Position numbers and translations under genes: made by a program. Below the pieces are notes generated by a model that saw only the letters and a list, made by a program, of their open reading frames with translations, was not told where the DNA came from and did not search any database. Positions 1 through 14,100 of a stretch of 64,000 nt of DNA are shown piece by piece; position 1 is the first letter of the stretch, and every line of letters begins with the position of its first letter. The stretch comes from Mesaphorura yosii. Lineage: Eukaryota > Arthropoda > Collembola > Poduromorpha > Tullbergiidae. The stretch lies in contig WIXG01000296.1 in NCBI GenBank assembly GCA_009869945.1, forward strand, positions 1 through 64,000, in the 5' to 3' direction.

Positions 1-3000
1 CTATCCTTCCATGCAACCTGTACTTATCGAGTCCCGGGCCCAAGCGTGCACTATCTCTAAATGCCTGGACGGCCATGGCAGCAGTCTGGGCTGGGTCCCG
101 TCGTCCTCTGGACTTTAATCAAGTTGTACATGACATCATACAACACGACGCAATGCAATGCTGCATTTGCAATTTCAATTTGCATGTGCAAGTAAGTAAC
201 AATCAAGTCCCATGCGCCCTGCTGCCACAATAATGACAATCAAATAATATTAAGATTGGCTTACTGCGAAGTAATTTATAAAATAGCTGGAAATAACTGG
301 GCCGACTGAGCGGACAAGTGACAAGGCCATTTCGCATTGGACAATGGTTCTCAGTAATAAATACCAGCGCGAGGTGTGGTCTTAAGAAAATTAATGCCAA
401 GTCCGCTGCTTGGCATTCGCAGTCGAATTCTCTAATTGGGAGTGTATTGGGAAAAGTAGCAATGTAATGTAAATTATTGCCGCGTATTACTCGATAATTA
501 TTTTACTTCGGGAATTACTTACGCGGCGGCATTATAGGAATCGTTTTCCTTGATATTAATACAGAAAGACAGTTTTTATTCTTTGCCTTCTTTGTATGTT
601 ACTGCGTTCAATTCAAGCATTGGTGCTCTGAGGCTTCTTATTTCGCTGTTGTCGTATCATGACTATAACAATAACAATAATACTGCCATTGCGTGTCCAG
701 TGCTTTCTTTTACCTTCCTCTTCAACTTGGACAGAATAGAACGCTAGGGCACGGGTACGTATTTTATTATCGGCCCCACGCGGAGACATTTGCTAAATTT
801 AATTGAACTTTTTTGAAACGACATGGTGGAAAATATCGCTTCCTAACCAAAAAACCGGAGCAGGTGAAAATCGATGCAGTTATTACATTTGTGACTGATT
901 GGTTGATGAGGTCAAGCCATTCTTTAAATATTCGCAAAGAAAACTCATAGCAGGTTGAATATATGCTTTAAAGTGTCCCACCCCACGATTCGCATTCGTG
1001 ATCAGTTGGTCGTTAGCACGCAATACCTGACACGACAATAGACATTTAATTAAGAAAGTTCCCTCCAAGGTTTTGACTATTGAATGTTTCCATAATATTA
1101 GACACGGAAGCAGCTCAACCGTCGAACATTCGAGCCACACGTCCTTATTAGAATTACAATCCATCGTTTCGAACCCTGACTCATGAGCTGACTTTAAATT
1201 TGTTTCAGGTTCAACGACTCGAGTGTCCATACTTCGTAATAAAAAGACACCGCTTTGTAAATTGTAATTACAGTTTTCCATTACTTAAAAAATAGAATGC
1301 GCATTTTTTTCTTGGAATGCATTATTTATGCACGCAGGAAGAAACAACCCAGGTAGAGAGCTTGTGAAGGAAAAATGCGTCAAGACGTGCCATCATCAAA
1401 CATTTGCTGTCTGAAGCGGAAAAACAAAACAAAACGCGTAAACATAGTTTAGAATTCTTAATAGAGTTGTAATGGGGTAGAATGCATGGAGTGACGCACG
1501 AACAATTGATGGAAGTGGTATAAATACACACATTTGAACCCCATAGCTCGACAATCTCGAGGTATGACCACCAAATGAAATAGATAGCACTAATAAGCAG
1601 CACATGCATCCGACTCCATGACTCAATTCCATAGCAGTAATTGCCCGCTATATTCGCCTTCGCTCCATCACCGAGAAGGCCGAGCGGAGTGAAGTTTTAT
1701 AACCCGTGACTCATTAGAATTCGAAATACAATCGATGCTCAGGACGCACTCGAGTTCATTGGGCCCATAATGAAGAGTCTTAAATTGCAATCATGAACTC
1801 TGTGCTCCGATTCCCTGCAATCGTCCGATGCCTAATTTCGCCAATATGTGCCATATAGTTCGAAATGAGCTATAATTCAAGTCAGCTGTGATTGACATCA
1901 CCCGCCAATGAAATCAGTCAATAGGCTCATTGAAACTTGGCAAACAATTACTTCGACTCTGATAAAGTTGGCAGAAATAATAAAACGTCAATTACAAATT
2001 GCAATGAAGTTCCTCAACTCTATTAAATGAGTACGCTTCCATACGCGGCTTGACGGACAGACCCGCGGCGCGTTGCACTACGACCCAGGAAGTGAACGCT
2101 TCTCAGACCGCAGCCATAAAATAGAAGGCACTCGGCTAAACACTCAAGAATGCAATGCAGTGCGAGCTCGCATGTGAAAAGTTCGTTGTTCTTTGGCAAA
2201 GGTTCCAGAACTCTGCCAGTCGGAGTCGGAAATGAGAAAGGAATTCCAGACAATGGATGATTCAAATAAAAACAACGCCGATAATACCCGAATATTTGAA
2301 CCCAGTAAAAAAGTTTCTTGAATGACAACACAATTGTTCTATCCTCTTCGCTTGAAATTTGAGTTGTGGAATAACTCCACACTCCAGGTCTCATTCATCA
2401 ACAACAACACAAAAGTTGTCCTATGCCCCGTGTACTTTGTTTTGTCTTGCCATTTGTTTTGGCTCTGAGTGTCTAAATATCACTCACCCGAGAAATGTTT
2501 CCCGGAAAGCACTCAGGAAAAGTTTTGGGCTTCGGCTTTAACATACGAATATACAGCCAACGGCGAACAGGAATCAGGAATGTACAAACGAATGGAAATG
2601 GAGCTTGTAATTTCATTCGTTACGCTCGTACACGAAAATTTCCAGGTTCACAGCTTGCAGGCACGAGTTACTAGATCTCTGGTGTGCCCTGTGTCATACA
2701 AATGTATTGTATTGTGATTAAAATTTCGTACCAATGTCAGCAGAGCTGAAGTCTTCTGTTCATGAGAATCTGAAGCAGGTGCAATTCCGGGATTTGAATG
2801 TGATGAAAAGCTGCTTTGAACTTTCAATTCCTTGCAGTCAATACTAGAACGGTTCAGACACTCTGATTCTTTGACAAGTGCTACCTTTACTTGCTTGCCG
2901 GCGGCGGTGGGTATTATTCAATTAAGCAACTAAAATTTCAATTAAGCAAGTTCAAGATTGCAATGTCCTCTCACCACTGATAATCCCAACTTTAAAACAT

Positions 3001-6000
3001 GAACTCCACAGACTGCAGACCTGAGTCTACAAAACCTCAACTTCAATTTTATCCACAAGGAAGTTGATAGAATATTGATAAGACTAGACTAAAATTTACA
3101 AATATGCCCAATTATGCCTAAGCGATGATGACGCTCAACTTGGCTAGCAGCTGATGCTGCATGAAGCAACTAACAGCAAGCGCAACATACGAGTTTTATG
3201 AGTAATGTGTATTTGAATTTTACTGCACTGTCTATTTAACTTTAAACCACAGCTGATAATTACGCTCCATGATGCAAGGATCGAATTAGTGTTGTAAAAC
3301 TTCCTTTGTTGTTCGCCTCTAAGCCATACTCATGTGTCATTTAATTGCCGTCCGACCTCGGAATGACTAAAACATGGATTCAAAGCTTCGTTCGTGTACT
3401 GGAATTTTAAAAAAGCTGGGCACTGAAAAGTGGATGCGTTTTATACCTAGTCCTGAGAACTTATGGCCTATAGAATATTCAACATTCAACTTTACAACTT
3501 TTTCACTTTAAAAATATTAATGGCAAATATTTTATATAGGTATTGTGTCAAGAAACCAGCTTTACCCTAAAATAGCACTCTGAAAAAGTCGAACTCGTGT
3601 ATATAGAAGCATTTTGTTTCAGTTTTTACATTATATTAATAAAATGTTAAGAATTTGTTAATAGTGCTGCTGCTCCTCAATTTAGCATAAGATTACACCG
3701 AGAGGAAGGGCGAACAGAGAAATTCCCACTTCATAAGGTTATGCCAAGGCCAAGAATTTCAATTTGATCCCCAAGAAATGAACTACTCTCACAAGCAAGG
3801 CTTCGATTCAGTGATCAAGCTTGGTTTAACAATTACAGACAAAAAAGCTGAATCCGACATCTTGAATCTGAGAAACTTATTCTAATGTAATTATCATTTA
3901 GAGTGTTGGAAGAACTTTTGTACACGCATGAATGCATGTGTCCGTAGCCGGCCTGGGCCTTTTCCATTGTCTATTCGGTGGCGCACGTGGCAGCGTGAGC
4001 GTGCGAGTATTCTTTGTAATTCGCCTGGAGTGTCACATTAATCGAACTCGTGGCCCACAGGCAGCACAATCAATTATTTCCAAGTGACATTGATAACTTT
4101 GGCTGTAATGGGAACTGGAAACGAACTCTTTTGCTGTACTCGTGCATTCAAGGTCAAAGCGCTTTCTCGTAGAGTTGTCTGGTCTGCTGCCAGACAGTCG
4201 CAACGGGAATTGTAGTAAGACACTGGAGCAGTGCGCAACGAGACGCGGTCGGATGAATTACTCAATTAGTGTAATGAAGAAAACATTCCAGCCACAGTCA
4301 CAGTCAAAGTACAAGTTCATGGCAGAAAACAACAAAAGAGTAGATCTTTCGAACATGCGTGTTCAGTTTGCGTAGCTAATGCTAGAAGCAAATAAAAATA
4401 TTATTATCATCATTAAAAATTGCAATGCACTTGGTTACTTCTGCTTTCAGGAAGGAAGGGCTGGCAGCGTCGTCTGCGCCTGCCTGCATACGAAAGAAAT
4501 CATTCCGGAGGAACATTAAGATGCTGTCGGGCAAATTACATCATCTCAAATGTTCTCTTGAAATGTATAAACTCTTTTACTACATGAATATGTTCAGTTT
4601 ATGGTCTGTGGAGGCCGATTTCGAGTTGGACAAATTATTGTGAGAGTCGGAATGCGAGTCCCGCTAAAAACTTTCGTGAAATCTCGGAAGCATGGCCAGG
4701 GCCGCAATTTTCCAAGCTCCGGGTCTCCGGTTTTAATGTCAAATTCGGGTGTGTGCCTGCATTTATGCAGCCGCGAACCCGGCGAAACGTAACAAGAGTT
4801 TGCAATTCTTGCGAACTTTTTCCCTAGCCTCAATTAACATGTTTCAGTGCAACCTAAACTTTTTTAAACTTAAATAATGAACTACCAGCCTCAAATTCTA
4901 CGCGCAAGCACTTTATCGCTTGAAGTGGCTAATTTTTTTAAAAGATTTTGGGCTCAGATTCTTCTTAGCAAAGTAATTTCTTAAACCACAAACCTGAATG
5001 CGAGAATGCCTGAGCATATTGTCACGAATAGCAAGAAAAATTACATAATAAAATATTTAGACTTACGCGTCGAGCAGATTCGACATTTTCTTCTTGAGTT
5101 CCATCATTCTCAACCGGCTCAGTCTAATACAAATGGAGCCGGAACCGTACTGAAATTTTCCACAAAACTTTGCCGTAATATAACGATGCAAGACACAATG
5201 TCTCGAAGTTCACAATTTGTGGATCCAAATTACAAAATCTTTATTTGAATTTCCAATACTTCAGGCGTTCCGCAGTAGCACGTAATATCTGAAATGGGCG
5301 ATGGTGACGGTGACAGACTTGCTCGTTTGCCGTTGCCTTTGCTCAGTTGATTGCACACTTGGGTCCTATTTTATATTAAACTTTTGCGAACTACAGCAAT
5401 TTCTTCACTTGTCTCTCCGCAGAACAAGCCATCTTTGCACGTGCCATTTCTTTTTATTCTATTGCGACTACTTCGTCGGAATTGCAAATTTGGTAGACTG
5501 TGAATCGTGAATGAATTAATTTTACTTTCGTGTCGTTGCGTTGCTAGCTACTTTGTTCATCTACCGCTACCACAATATCTCCATACAAAGGCGTAAAGAG
5601 AAAGGAACGATTGGAAATCTCCACAAGACGCAATAAAATATACCGTTTGCATCTGCAGATAACAACTTGCAAGTATTTTTAGAAATCAATTTGCAAAATT
5701 TCTACTTATAGTGGGCAATGAGGAAGAAATTCAAAACAATTGGCTCAGCTTCGATTCACGATTTGAATTTGATTGTCGCGTCACTGTTGTGGAAGTGCGG
5801 ATGAATCCATCTCAAGACTGCTTATTGGATCATCGACACATGAGACACATTTTGAACGAAAGCCAGAATGAACGAAATGGAGACAGTGCTAGCGTAGATT
5901 TCCATGAGCGTGCTGTAGAAATGACTTATTGCTGGCTGGATCGGAAATAATTCGAATAAAATGGGTCAACAGCCAAATGACGATCACGTCGGAAGCTGTC

Positions 6001-8400
6001 ATCTGATAAGCTACTATCCTCTGGGACAGAACGAAGAAGGCTTAAAGCGGTGCCAAGGAGTTGGTCCCACGTTCCACATGAATCAATGGAGCAAGGCACG
6101 CCAAAGAGCAGTGAGCTGGAAGCGGAATGTAACTGGGTTACTAAACCGGAAAGAAAATATCGCTGACTTTGATGGCTTATTCTTCCTCTCGGTTGTAAGT
6201 ATATGACTCGCGTCTTAATTTGGGACAGGAAGGAATTGGATCAGCAGCGGACAATGCCAACAGCCGACTCCAGCATAAAAGTTTCATAAAATTGGTCTCA
6301 TAATGCTATTACTCACGGCTTCGGAGTATTTTTCGGCCGCCTGTTCATTTTCTCAGATGCTCGTTTCAGTTGGTCATTTCCAAGAACTTATTTTGGGCAT
6401 CAATACCCAGTCTCATTCTCATTTCGTCCCCGTTTTGATACCAACAATCAGATAAAATATGGCACTCATTTATAATACAGATTTCAATTTCCCGGTCTGC
6501 ACTCTGCACTCAAGCTCCGAACCGCTCCAAAAAGGCATAAACACCAAAGCCATTACACTAAGCAGCTTATAATTTTGACTGTAAGCTTGTTAAATGCTCC
6601 GCTGACTCCAGCCAGTCAGCACACAGCCAACGCCGAGCAGAAAACAGAATGCGCAGATAAAAAGAGAAGTGAGATATGCTTCTTCAGAGTTCAGAATATT
6701 GAATATCTGCCGTCAATAATTTGCGCAAGGCGTATTTCTTCATACCCTTTCACCCTAATTCGGGTTGTATGTGGTTCAGGTAAATAATATGCGAGCGTGT
6801 GATTTATGGCTCCTGCGAGTAATATGCCATGAAGGCGCACTAAATCAAAATGACAATTTGTCACCACCAATAACTTTAATGATAAAATGCGGGTCGGGAA
6901 AGTGGGCCAAAATTCCATGCCGGAATATTCCCTATAAATTCGTTCAACGCCATCATCATCATCATCAGTTCGCATCCGGGCCAAGTTTGCAAACCGCAGG
7001 AACCGCACAGGCCCGACTAAGGCAGAAAGTTTGAAATTGTTGGATGAGCCAAAGCCAAATCAAGCCCGAGCTCAGAAAGGAATTTGTGCTTAAGAACCGT
7101 GAAAAAATATTCTCGCCGTCAATGTGAGGAGGCCCTCTTAGCACAATGGAAAATCAGCTGTACTCGCAGCTGCCATTACACTTCGAGCCGTGAATAGAAT
7201 CTTGGTCACGGCCAAAGAAAGTGACTTTCACTGTTCCATGTTTGGCGCTTTCCTCCTGAGAAATGAAAAGTACAAAAAGATTATCGGGACGCAACCCGCA
7301 TGCACTTTGGAACCTGAGCCAGAGCTAACTTTCTTCTGATCTCGAACGAGAGCGCGAGCGAAACAAGATGCTTGGGCCTTTTCCTTTTTGTCACCTCATC
7401 CTATGTCTAGCGCAAAGATCGAGAAAAGTTTGAAATGAGAAATCGAGACGAGACGAAACTTGACTTTCATAACCAAAAGTTAATTCTTCTCCTTTCGCAT
7501 TGACGCATGCAACTCGACCTTTAAAGGCGTTTCTTCTTTCATCTCTTGGCCGAGACTTGCTCAATACTTCCATACGTTTGATTAAATATTTTCTACTTCC
7601 ATTGCCAACGATTGAAGTTTGATGCTGAAGCTGAGCCGAGCCTTGTCCCACATATTTTCATGACATAGCTTCATGATAAACTCGAGAATTCTGCGTTATT
7701 AAGCGTTTCAGATGCTTAGTTCGGCAGGGCTTTGAGTAGTTGTTGACTTGAGTTGACGGACGACTCTTGTTGGTTCCGTTCCTTGTTTTATGAACTGGAA
7801 CGGCAGAAATTAACGAGAGTAGCTACGTTGGTGAATGCGCCGAAATTACAATGATGGATGCAGATGGCTACAAATGTTGGCGCAGTATTCTACTTGGCAA
7901 GGGAAAGACTCGAGGACCAGAAAATGGTCTGGAAATTGCAATAAACCAGTCTGTCTCCAAATTCATGTGCGTCTTAAAGATAAATGCTCACTGCAGTGCA
8001 ACAATCATGAGGCTTTAATATCGAGAGTTTGACAAATACACAAATATCGGGACTGACGAAGTTCGCACTAACCCAAACTCCTAGAATATTTGCAGAGTAT
8101 GTAGGAGCCCATGAGCCCGTATCCCGGAGAGAGAAAATGAATTCTCGTCTTGCACAGCATCGCGTCTCGTAAGCGAGACATGACTTTGCTTGTACTGTGT
8201 ACATGCACCGAATTTTGCTGTACAACTTTCTCTCCGAGTGTAATTTTCTTTTCCATGATTTCATTCACATCTCTGAGTTCTCTCTTCCTTGCGTCTGCTG
8301 CTTCTCGAGCCCACGGAAAGCGGGGTCTCCTCCGGTCCTGGTGAGACGCAGGAGTGGAAAGAAGAGTCATTGCGGATCAGTGAAGCTCTCTCAGTCAGTT
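1..8400. other. Non-coding stretch, no recognisable gene
   Basis: Open reading frames here are short (the longest about 130 codons), lack recognisable domains, show no flanking splice-phase logic and have no homologous neighbours. The DNA is AT-rich with scattered low-complexity runs and a short CAT microsatellite. It could be intergenic or a large intron of a gene extending beyond the left edge; the sequence does not decide. I saw no transposase, reverse transcriptase, terminal repeats or RNA gene. Confidence 0.6.
6951..6966. repeat. Short CAT trinucleotide microsatellite
   Basis: About five perfect CAT units lie in a non-coding context. It may be useful as a polymorphic marker; no function is suggested. 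Confidence 0.8.
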
Positions 8401-8456
8401 TCCAGACGTCGTGAAGTAGCAGACGAGAAGTGGTTGACGGCTGAGTTGAAAAGAAG

Positions 8457-8490
8457 TATATAAAAGCAGCAGAGCACAGCGACCGAATTC
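8457..8490 (+). promoter_or_regulatory. Candidate TATA-type core promoter
   Basis: A consensus TATATAAAAG box at 8457-8466 implies transcription starting near 8487-8490 on the plus strand. The sequence that follows contains no long reading frame, and a donor-like CAG/GTAATA lies near 8849, so this may be a non-coding first exon. The nearest plus-strand coding gene is the GPCR at 21.8 kb, which would make the KDM4 gene nested in its first intron; that link is inference only. Confidence 0.35.
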
Positions 8491-9640
8491 GAAAGCCAAG
8501 ACGCAGGCACACAAACAGCCCGGCCGGGCGGACGGTCTTCAGAATTTCGGTTTCTTCCATTCATTTCTTCTTTCGTTTGTAGTGAGCGTCATATTCCTAT
8601 GTCTTCGTTTGCACAGCTTCGTGTCTAGTTTCTAGAATTGCAAACTTATCTGCTTTCGTATTCAAGTGACATAAAAACGAGACAAAAAATGACAAAAGAG
8701 TGAAGATGAGAAAAAGTTTTAATTTTAAGACGGCAGACTCTCAGTCACTGTATCAGCTTTCTCTTCGGGTGGAATTGCAGCAGCCTACCTTGGCGAACCT
8801 AAAATCTAATCTAATCTTGAGACAAAGACCGCAGACACTGTACACGTAACAGGTAATAAGTAATGTAATTTATTGTATATTATATCAACTTACGTAGAGT
8901 AGTAGACCTTCTAGCAACATGAGATGAAGTTAATCTTACCAGGTTCTAAAGTTGCAACAAAAATAGGGTATTTTCCTTTAAACAACAGTACAACATTTGA
9001 ATTTATAGTTTGTAATTTTGAAAACACCTACGAAACAAAATACAGACAGAATATTCATTGCCTGCGCTCGCGTGACAAGTGTTTGAAATATTTAAGTTGG
9101 CTACGCTCTTTTCCTCATTTCCTCTCTTCTTCACATTATTCCACCAAGAACAAAGTAGCAATGGTAGGATCGCTTGAAGGTAATAAAATATGGAGTACCT
9201 TTTACGATTCGCTCGACTCAATACTTTCTCTCCTTATTACGACTTAAAGTACACGCGACAACTGCTCTACTATTTCTCCTCCGTAGAGCCACGCCACATA
9301 AATTCAAGCATTTCATAGATATTCATAATACGCATCCTTAATTAGTAACCTCTAAATCTACCTCTACCATTTTTGATATTAAGTCAAGACTCGCAACTTA
9401 CATTTCATATGCAAAGCAACGCACGCACAGAGAAAAAAGTTTCAATATACACGAACCAAGTACATGGACAAGTTAGTCAAATTAGTCAAAATCACCTTAC
9501 TATTAATAAACAACTTTAACAATAATTACTACTGCTTTGAAAACTATTTCTTATCATTACGTCACCAGTCTTGGAAAGAAGTTTGATCCCTTCCACAATA
9601 TGGTTTGGGAACAGATTCACAATTAACAAACCCGTCCATC
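8491..9640. other. Non-coding interval between promoter candidate and KDM4
   Basis: No supported coding exon. It may contain the 5'UTR exon of a plus-strand transcript (to about 8849) and the 3'UTR of the minus-strand KDM4 gene. No further feature was recognised. Confidence 0.5.
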
Positions 9641-11082
9641 CTAATGAAACGGCCAATTATCTTGTCTCGTTTTCGTTTTCCTCCTTTTAGCTTTTATGAC
9701 GTTGAATGAACTCTGTGCTTCGACTTCATCGTTCCCCTCCGCGTCCGCACTGATCCGTTTTGGCGCAGCCTTCAAACGTCCATGTGTCTGTTCAGGATGG
9801 CGTCCGTAGTCTTTCCCTGGGCAGAATAAATTAAATACAACATTACGATTCAACAGCACACAATTAATATTGTTTATTCTTTTTTCAAATTACCTGCCAA
9901 CCACAAGTCGTACCGCTCTGGCTGGAATCGTTGAATAAATGGAGTCATGTCAATTCTCACATTATCAGGCTTGCACGCACACAGTAACGCTCGTTTGCCG
10001 TATTCCACCCATCTTGGAGTTCCAAAATTGACGGATTCGGCGATATTATACCCGTGGTTAAAACCAGAGTGATACCCACATGGGAAAGTTATTATAATTT
10101 CACCTTCATTTTGAGTAATTGTGTTGTAAGGGATCATATTGGCTCTGAGCTCCCTCGGCGATATGAATGTGGATTTGTGACGAAGGAACGCATTACAACT
10201 TATGAAAAGTTCTGGATACAGCTGACTTGCTAATTCTTCGAAGCGACTGGCGTATGCGGGTGGAATGGCATACCAGGTCTTGGGTTTGCCATAGTGTAAA
10301 AAGTTTATGGAGTACAGGTCTAAATCTTCTGTGTGCCAAGCGAAGGCCGATTTCCACATTCCAAAATACAAGTACGGCGTATTCACTCCAGAAATGTCAC
10401 ATTTAAGTTCAGTTTGAACTATGTCCAATATTGAACCCAGGTTGTTGAAATTCCAGTACGGGTAATCGATATCAGTTAGGCTTCCACAAATGTCAGCTCC
10501 GTATAACGGCGATTTATATGTTATGTTCCTCCAAAATTCGCGTTCAATGTCTTCGAAATTGTCGAAGTTCGGCGGTGCGTATTTTGGTGACTCTGCCAGA
10601 GATCTAAACTGTCTGACTGACATCGCTGGTTTGGTTGGTTCGAATAATGAACAATAAACGCCAGCTCTTCCGAAAATATTTTGTCTGATTGGCTCCATAG
10701 CCATTTCGATGTTATCGAACCGTCCACTTCGTCTTGGTTTGTATTCCGGAGGTGGAACAATTTTAGCAACGCCAGCCAAATGCGCACCTTTACTTTCCAT
10801 GTACTCAATGTAGCCGTTGAAGTCTTGGAACTCCTCCCATGTTGGGTAAAACATCATAATTTCAGGCTTCAGTTTCAATTGCGATTTTTTACGATTTGAC
10901 TGTTTTCGCTTGATTTTAATCGGTGTACTTTCTTGAGGCTGTGCAGTATCGGCATCGGTCGGGATTTCCGATGATTCTGCCGTGTTTGACGCCGCCATTT
11001 CCGGAACAATTGAATTACGCTCCGTTGGTGTGGCAGCATCTGCTGACGTCACTGTACGCGCCAATGATTCTTCGAAGTCCAT
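9641..11082 (-). CDS. Kdm4: KDM4-type JmjC histone lysine demethylase (short form)
   Basis: Predicted Fe(II)/2-oxoglutarate-dependent demethylase of the KDM4/JMJD2 family, which removes methyl groups from H3K9me3 and H3K36me3 in the nucleus. Exons are 11082-9894 and 9816-9641, joined in phase 1 over a 77 bp intron, giving 454 residues. JmjN spans about residues 74-111 and JmjC about 215-375. The iron triad H250, E252 (in WHTED) and H343 (FNHGYN) is present, as is the family zinc site C296, H302, C368, C370. There are no PHD or Tudor domains, so it matches the short architecture known from Drosophila KDM4A and vertebrate KDM4D. The start at 11082 was chosen because conserved-looking sequence follows it; the frame stays open 35 codons upstream. 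A 5'UTR intron from about 11564 (GTAAGT donor) to about 11142 (TTTTACAG) is likely. The basic C-terminal tail may be a nuclear localisation signal. Confidence 0.93.
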
Positions 11083-11189
11083 TATGATTTGTTCACAAAA
11101 ATACATGAATTCAGTTACAATCAGATGAGTGTGGTCGGTGTCCCTGTAAAAATTATATATAACCACGAAATCAGTTTGGGCAATCAATA

Positions 11190-14100
11190 CCTCAATGCAT
11201 AACTTGGTTTCTTACAGTTAGTTTCTAACATTATTGATATTTATTAACGAACAGAACCGTGAAGTTGACTGAATTCGTTCAGAATTTAATTGATTCCCCA
11301 AATTATGCATTAAAGCGCAACAACTAAAGGTTAAATCGCTCGTTCAGAAATATTTTGGCGATCGCAATAAAACTCACTTGGCCATGTCCTCAAATCGATT
11401 CAAATTAATTGCATTAACCAATGAAATCTAAACAAATGGCTTAATACTTCACTACGAGACTAAGTTGCACTGCAGTGTTTTACAATTTTTCTACACCTCC
11501 CACTGAATTGAACGAGAAGTGAAAAATGCAGTTTGAGATACGAAACGTGAATCTGGATACTTACCGGAACTATGTTCAATCATAAATCAGGAATCAGTGA
11601 AATGTCGAAGCAGTGTTATGCTGGACCTGGTTGGAGAGTTGGGGCTGACGACACTGCCTCTAATTTTTTACAACAGGGTCACTCGAAAACAAAATGTTCT
11701 CAAATCTTCAATGTCATGTGCAAATACAAGTGCACTCGGCGACTCGAGGCAAAACAACGCTTAGAACAAAATCCACGTAAAGTTACTAAACGACAAGTTT
11801 GTGAGTGGCAAGCAGGCAAGCGAAACTCGTAAGCAAGTAAAATTGTCCGCCACGAATTGCGTCTTAATTAACTTTTCTATGCCCGACGACTTTTGGGTCA
11901 CGCTCGCGCAAAGCCCACATAAAAATTAAGGTAGTAATTACTTCAGACTGCTGCTGCAGTTTCAATTATTAAAATGCACGTACGTAGGGTATTTCAGGTC
12001 TTGGCATTTTTTCAGGTTCATTCGCATTCACAATTGGCATTGTCCCTTTGTCATTTCTAACAAAAATTCGAAGCCACAAAAAGAGCCTCTTTTGTGTAAA
12101 CTTAACCAATTTATTCGGGCAGTCTTGGCTTCCATGTCGAAGCGATGGTCGATTTCAATCTTCCAGACCGACACAATGCACAAAGGGCTCGCACGACGAA
12201 TATCATTAACGGCAGCGGAAGTATTGTATTGTGCTTCAATTTTTATACCTGCCAGTTTCATCTCATGAATAAGTTTGCATTATTGGGACATGTTGCAAAA
12301 TAAGTGACCCATTTCACCACTGTCGTAGGGAGCGAGTGGTTTATGCTGATATGGCCAGGTCGCTGGGATCTTCGCAGAATATGCTAGCTAATCTTTCAAT
12401 TTCCAAATTCTGGACCGATGACAAAGGGCATAATCCTTCATGCCATATAATCCGCACATTCCGGATCTGGAATTGCATCTCCTCTTGCGCTAGCATGGAC
12501 ATGGACTCGAGTTGCAAAATCGTTTCTTCTTGCTGGAACTAATGATTCATACCCTACCACTCGACGTTTCATTGATGCTACTATCAATGAGAAAGTGCCA
12601 GCCCACACATTATACGCAGAATTAGGTTCCAGAGACTCTGCTAAGTGAAAGTTCACGAGTACTGCCGTCTGGAAGACGTGAAACGCGAGATTCATCTTTC
12701 ATAATTCATCATTAATATATTATCTCATCATCCGATCTTCTTTGTTTAGCCTAATGCATTGCCAGTTGACAATGCGTTGGACGAGCGATGAGTAAAAAAG
12801 TAGAAGCGGAGCGACGAGCGAGCAAGATGTGAGTCTCCAGGTACATTCGCATTTTCCTTCCATCCTCTTCAATCAACGTGTCTTAAGCCGGTAATATTCG
12901 GAGACCGGAGATCAATTTTCCCGTTTCTTTATTATACAAAATTGAACCTCTCGAATTACCTTGTTCGGTGCGGATCAGGCAGTCAGTCTATTCGGTTCGG
13001 AGAAATGAGGCGGGCATCAGCTTACGCATGGTGTAAGAGATAGAGCGAAGCTGAACTGCAGAAATCATAATTTCATAATGCACATACGAGTAATAACCCT
13101 CGCTATGGTGCGAACTAAGAACTAGTACAAAATATCATAGGCCCACTAGTAAATAGTAATGTTGATGTAAGCACGGAGAGGGAGCAGAGTCAACAAACAA
13201 AAGAACCTCAGGCCCTTTTGTTAGGCAAGAGGAGTTTCAAGAAAAAATGATTACGGTTATCGTTATTAGGATCATCATTAAAATCCTACTGCCGGTTAAC
13301 CACTTCCCCTGGTCTGCCTTTCACTCCTTCCACTTCGCTCTTTTGTCTAACCATAATTTTCCCGGTACACACGACCTGGAACAAAGTCCTCGCCTCGCCC
13401 CTGGCGCCTTTAGAAAACGATGAACTGCACTCAACACAGAAATCCGAGCTGAATCCAAATTGATCAGACTGAGGCCGACGGTAAGCGACAGCAGAACTCG
13501 CTTGTGTAATGCTTTGGGCTAGACAGTCAGTAGGAACACGTTCAGACAACCTTTCATATCACCTGTGCTTTTGAAACCAAATAAGAAATGATTGCAGCGG
13601 AGTTGGAGTCGAGACGACGTGCAAAGTCTCAATTAATTTCTGGTAGTAAACGGTACGTTATTTGAGGAGTCAATACCTCAGACACTTGCCGAAATCTGCA
13701 ATTTCCGTTCCGACCGGTCCCCTTCCAGGCGTTTAGACGTCTGTGTATCACTTCTAATGTTCTAAGGAAGTGAACGAAAGACTGGACGCGGGCCGCGGAC
13801 AGGGCGAGACTCTCAGTGTAAGGGAAATGAAATGCTTGGGTTTGGGAAATCGGGAAATGGAAGAAATTGCTCATGCTGTCCAAATTGTACAATATCGGTA
13901 CCCACTTGCCCATTTTAATTCGTTTATTATACCATTATATAAGTGCGAATAATTGCTGTCGTTTAGAGTATCGCAATGCAAGGAAAAGAAAGCATCGAGT
14001 ACAGGAGGATGAGGAATGAACGGAAAAGATTAATAAGATTAAACGGGCTTCGCGATGGCACGTTGGTTCTGATGCTTTCTCTGCGCCTGCTGCAAACGAT

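Noticed and set aside
1130-1165. tRNA T-arm-like sequence on the minus strand
   Set aside because: The flanking arms do not pair into a T-stem and no acceptor stem or A box fits.
883-2394. Minus-strand frames of 123-132 codons
   Set aside because: No domain, signal peptide or splice partner; composition looks like translated AT-rich non-coding DNA.
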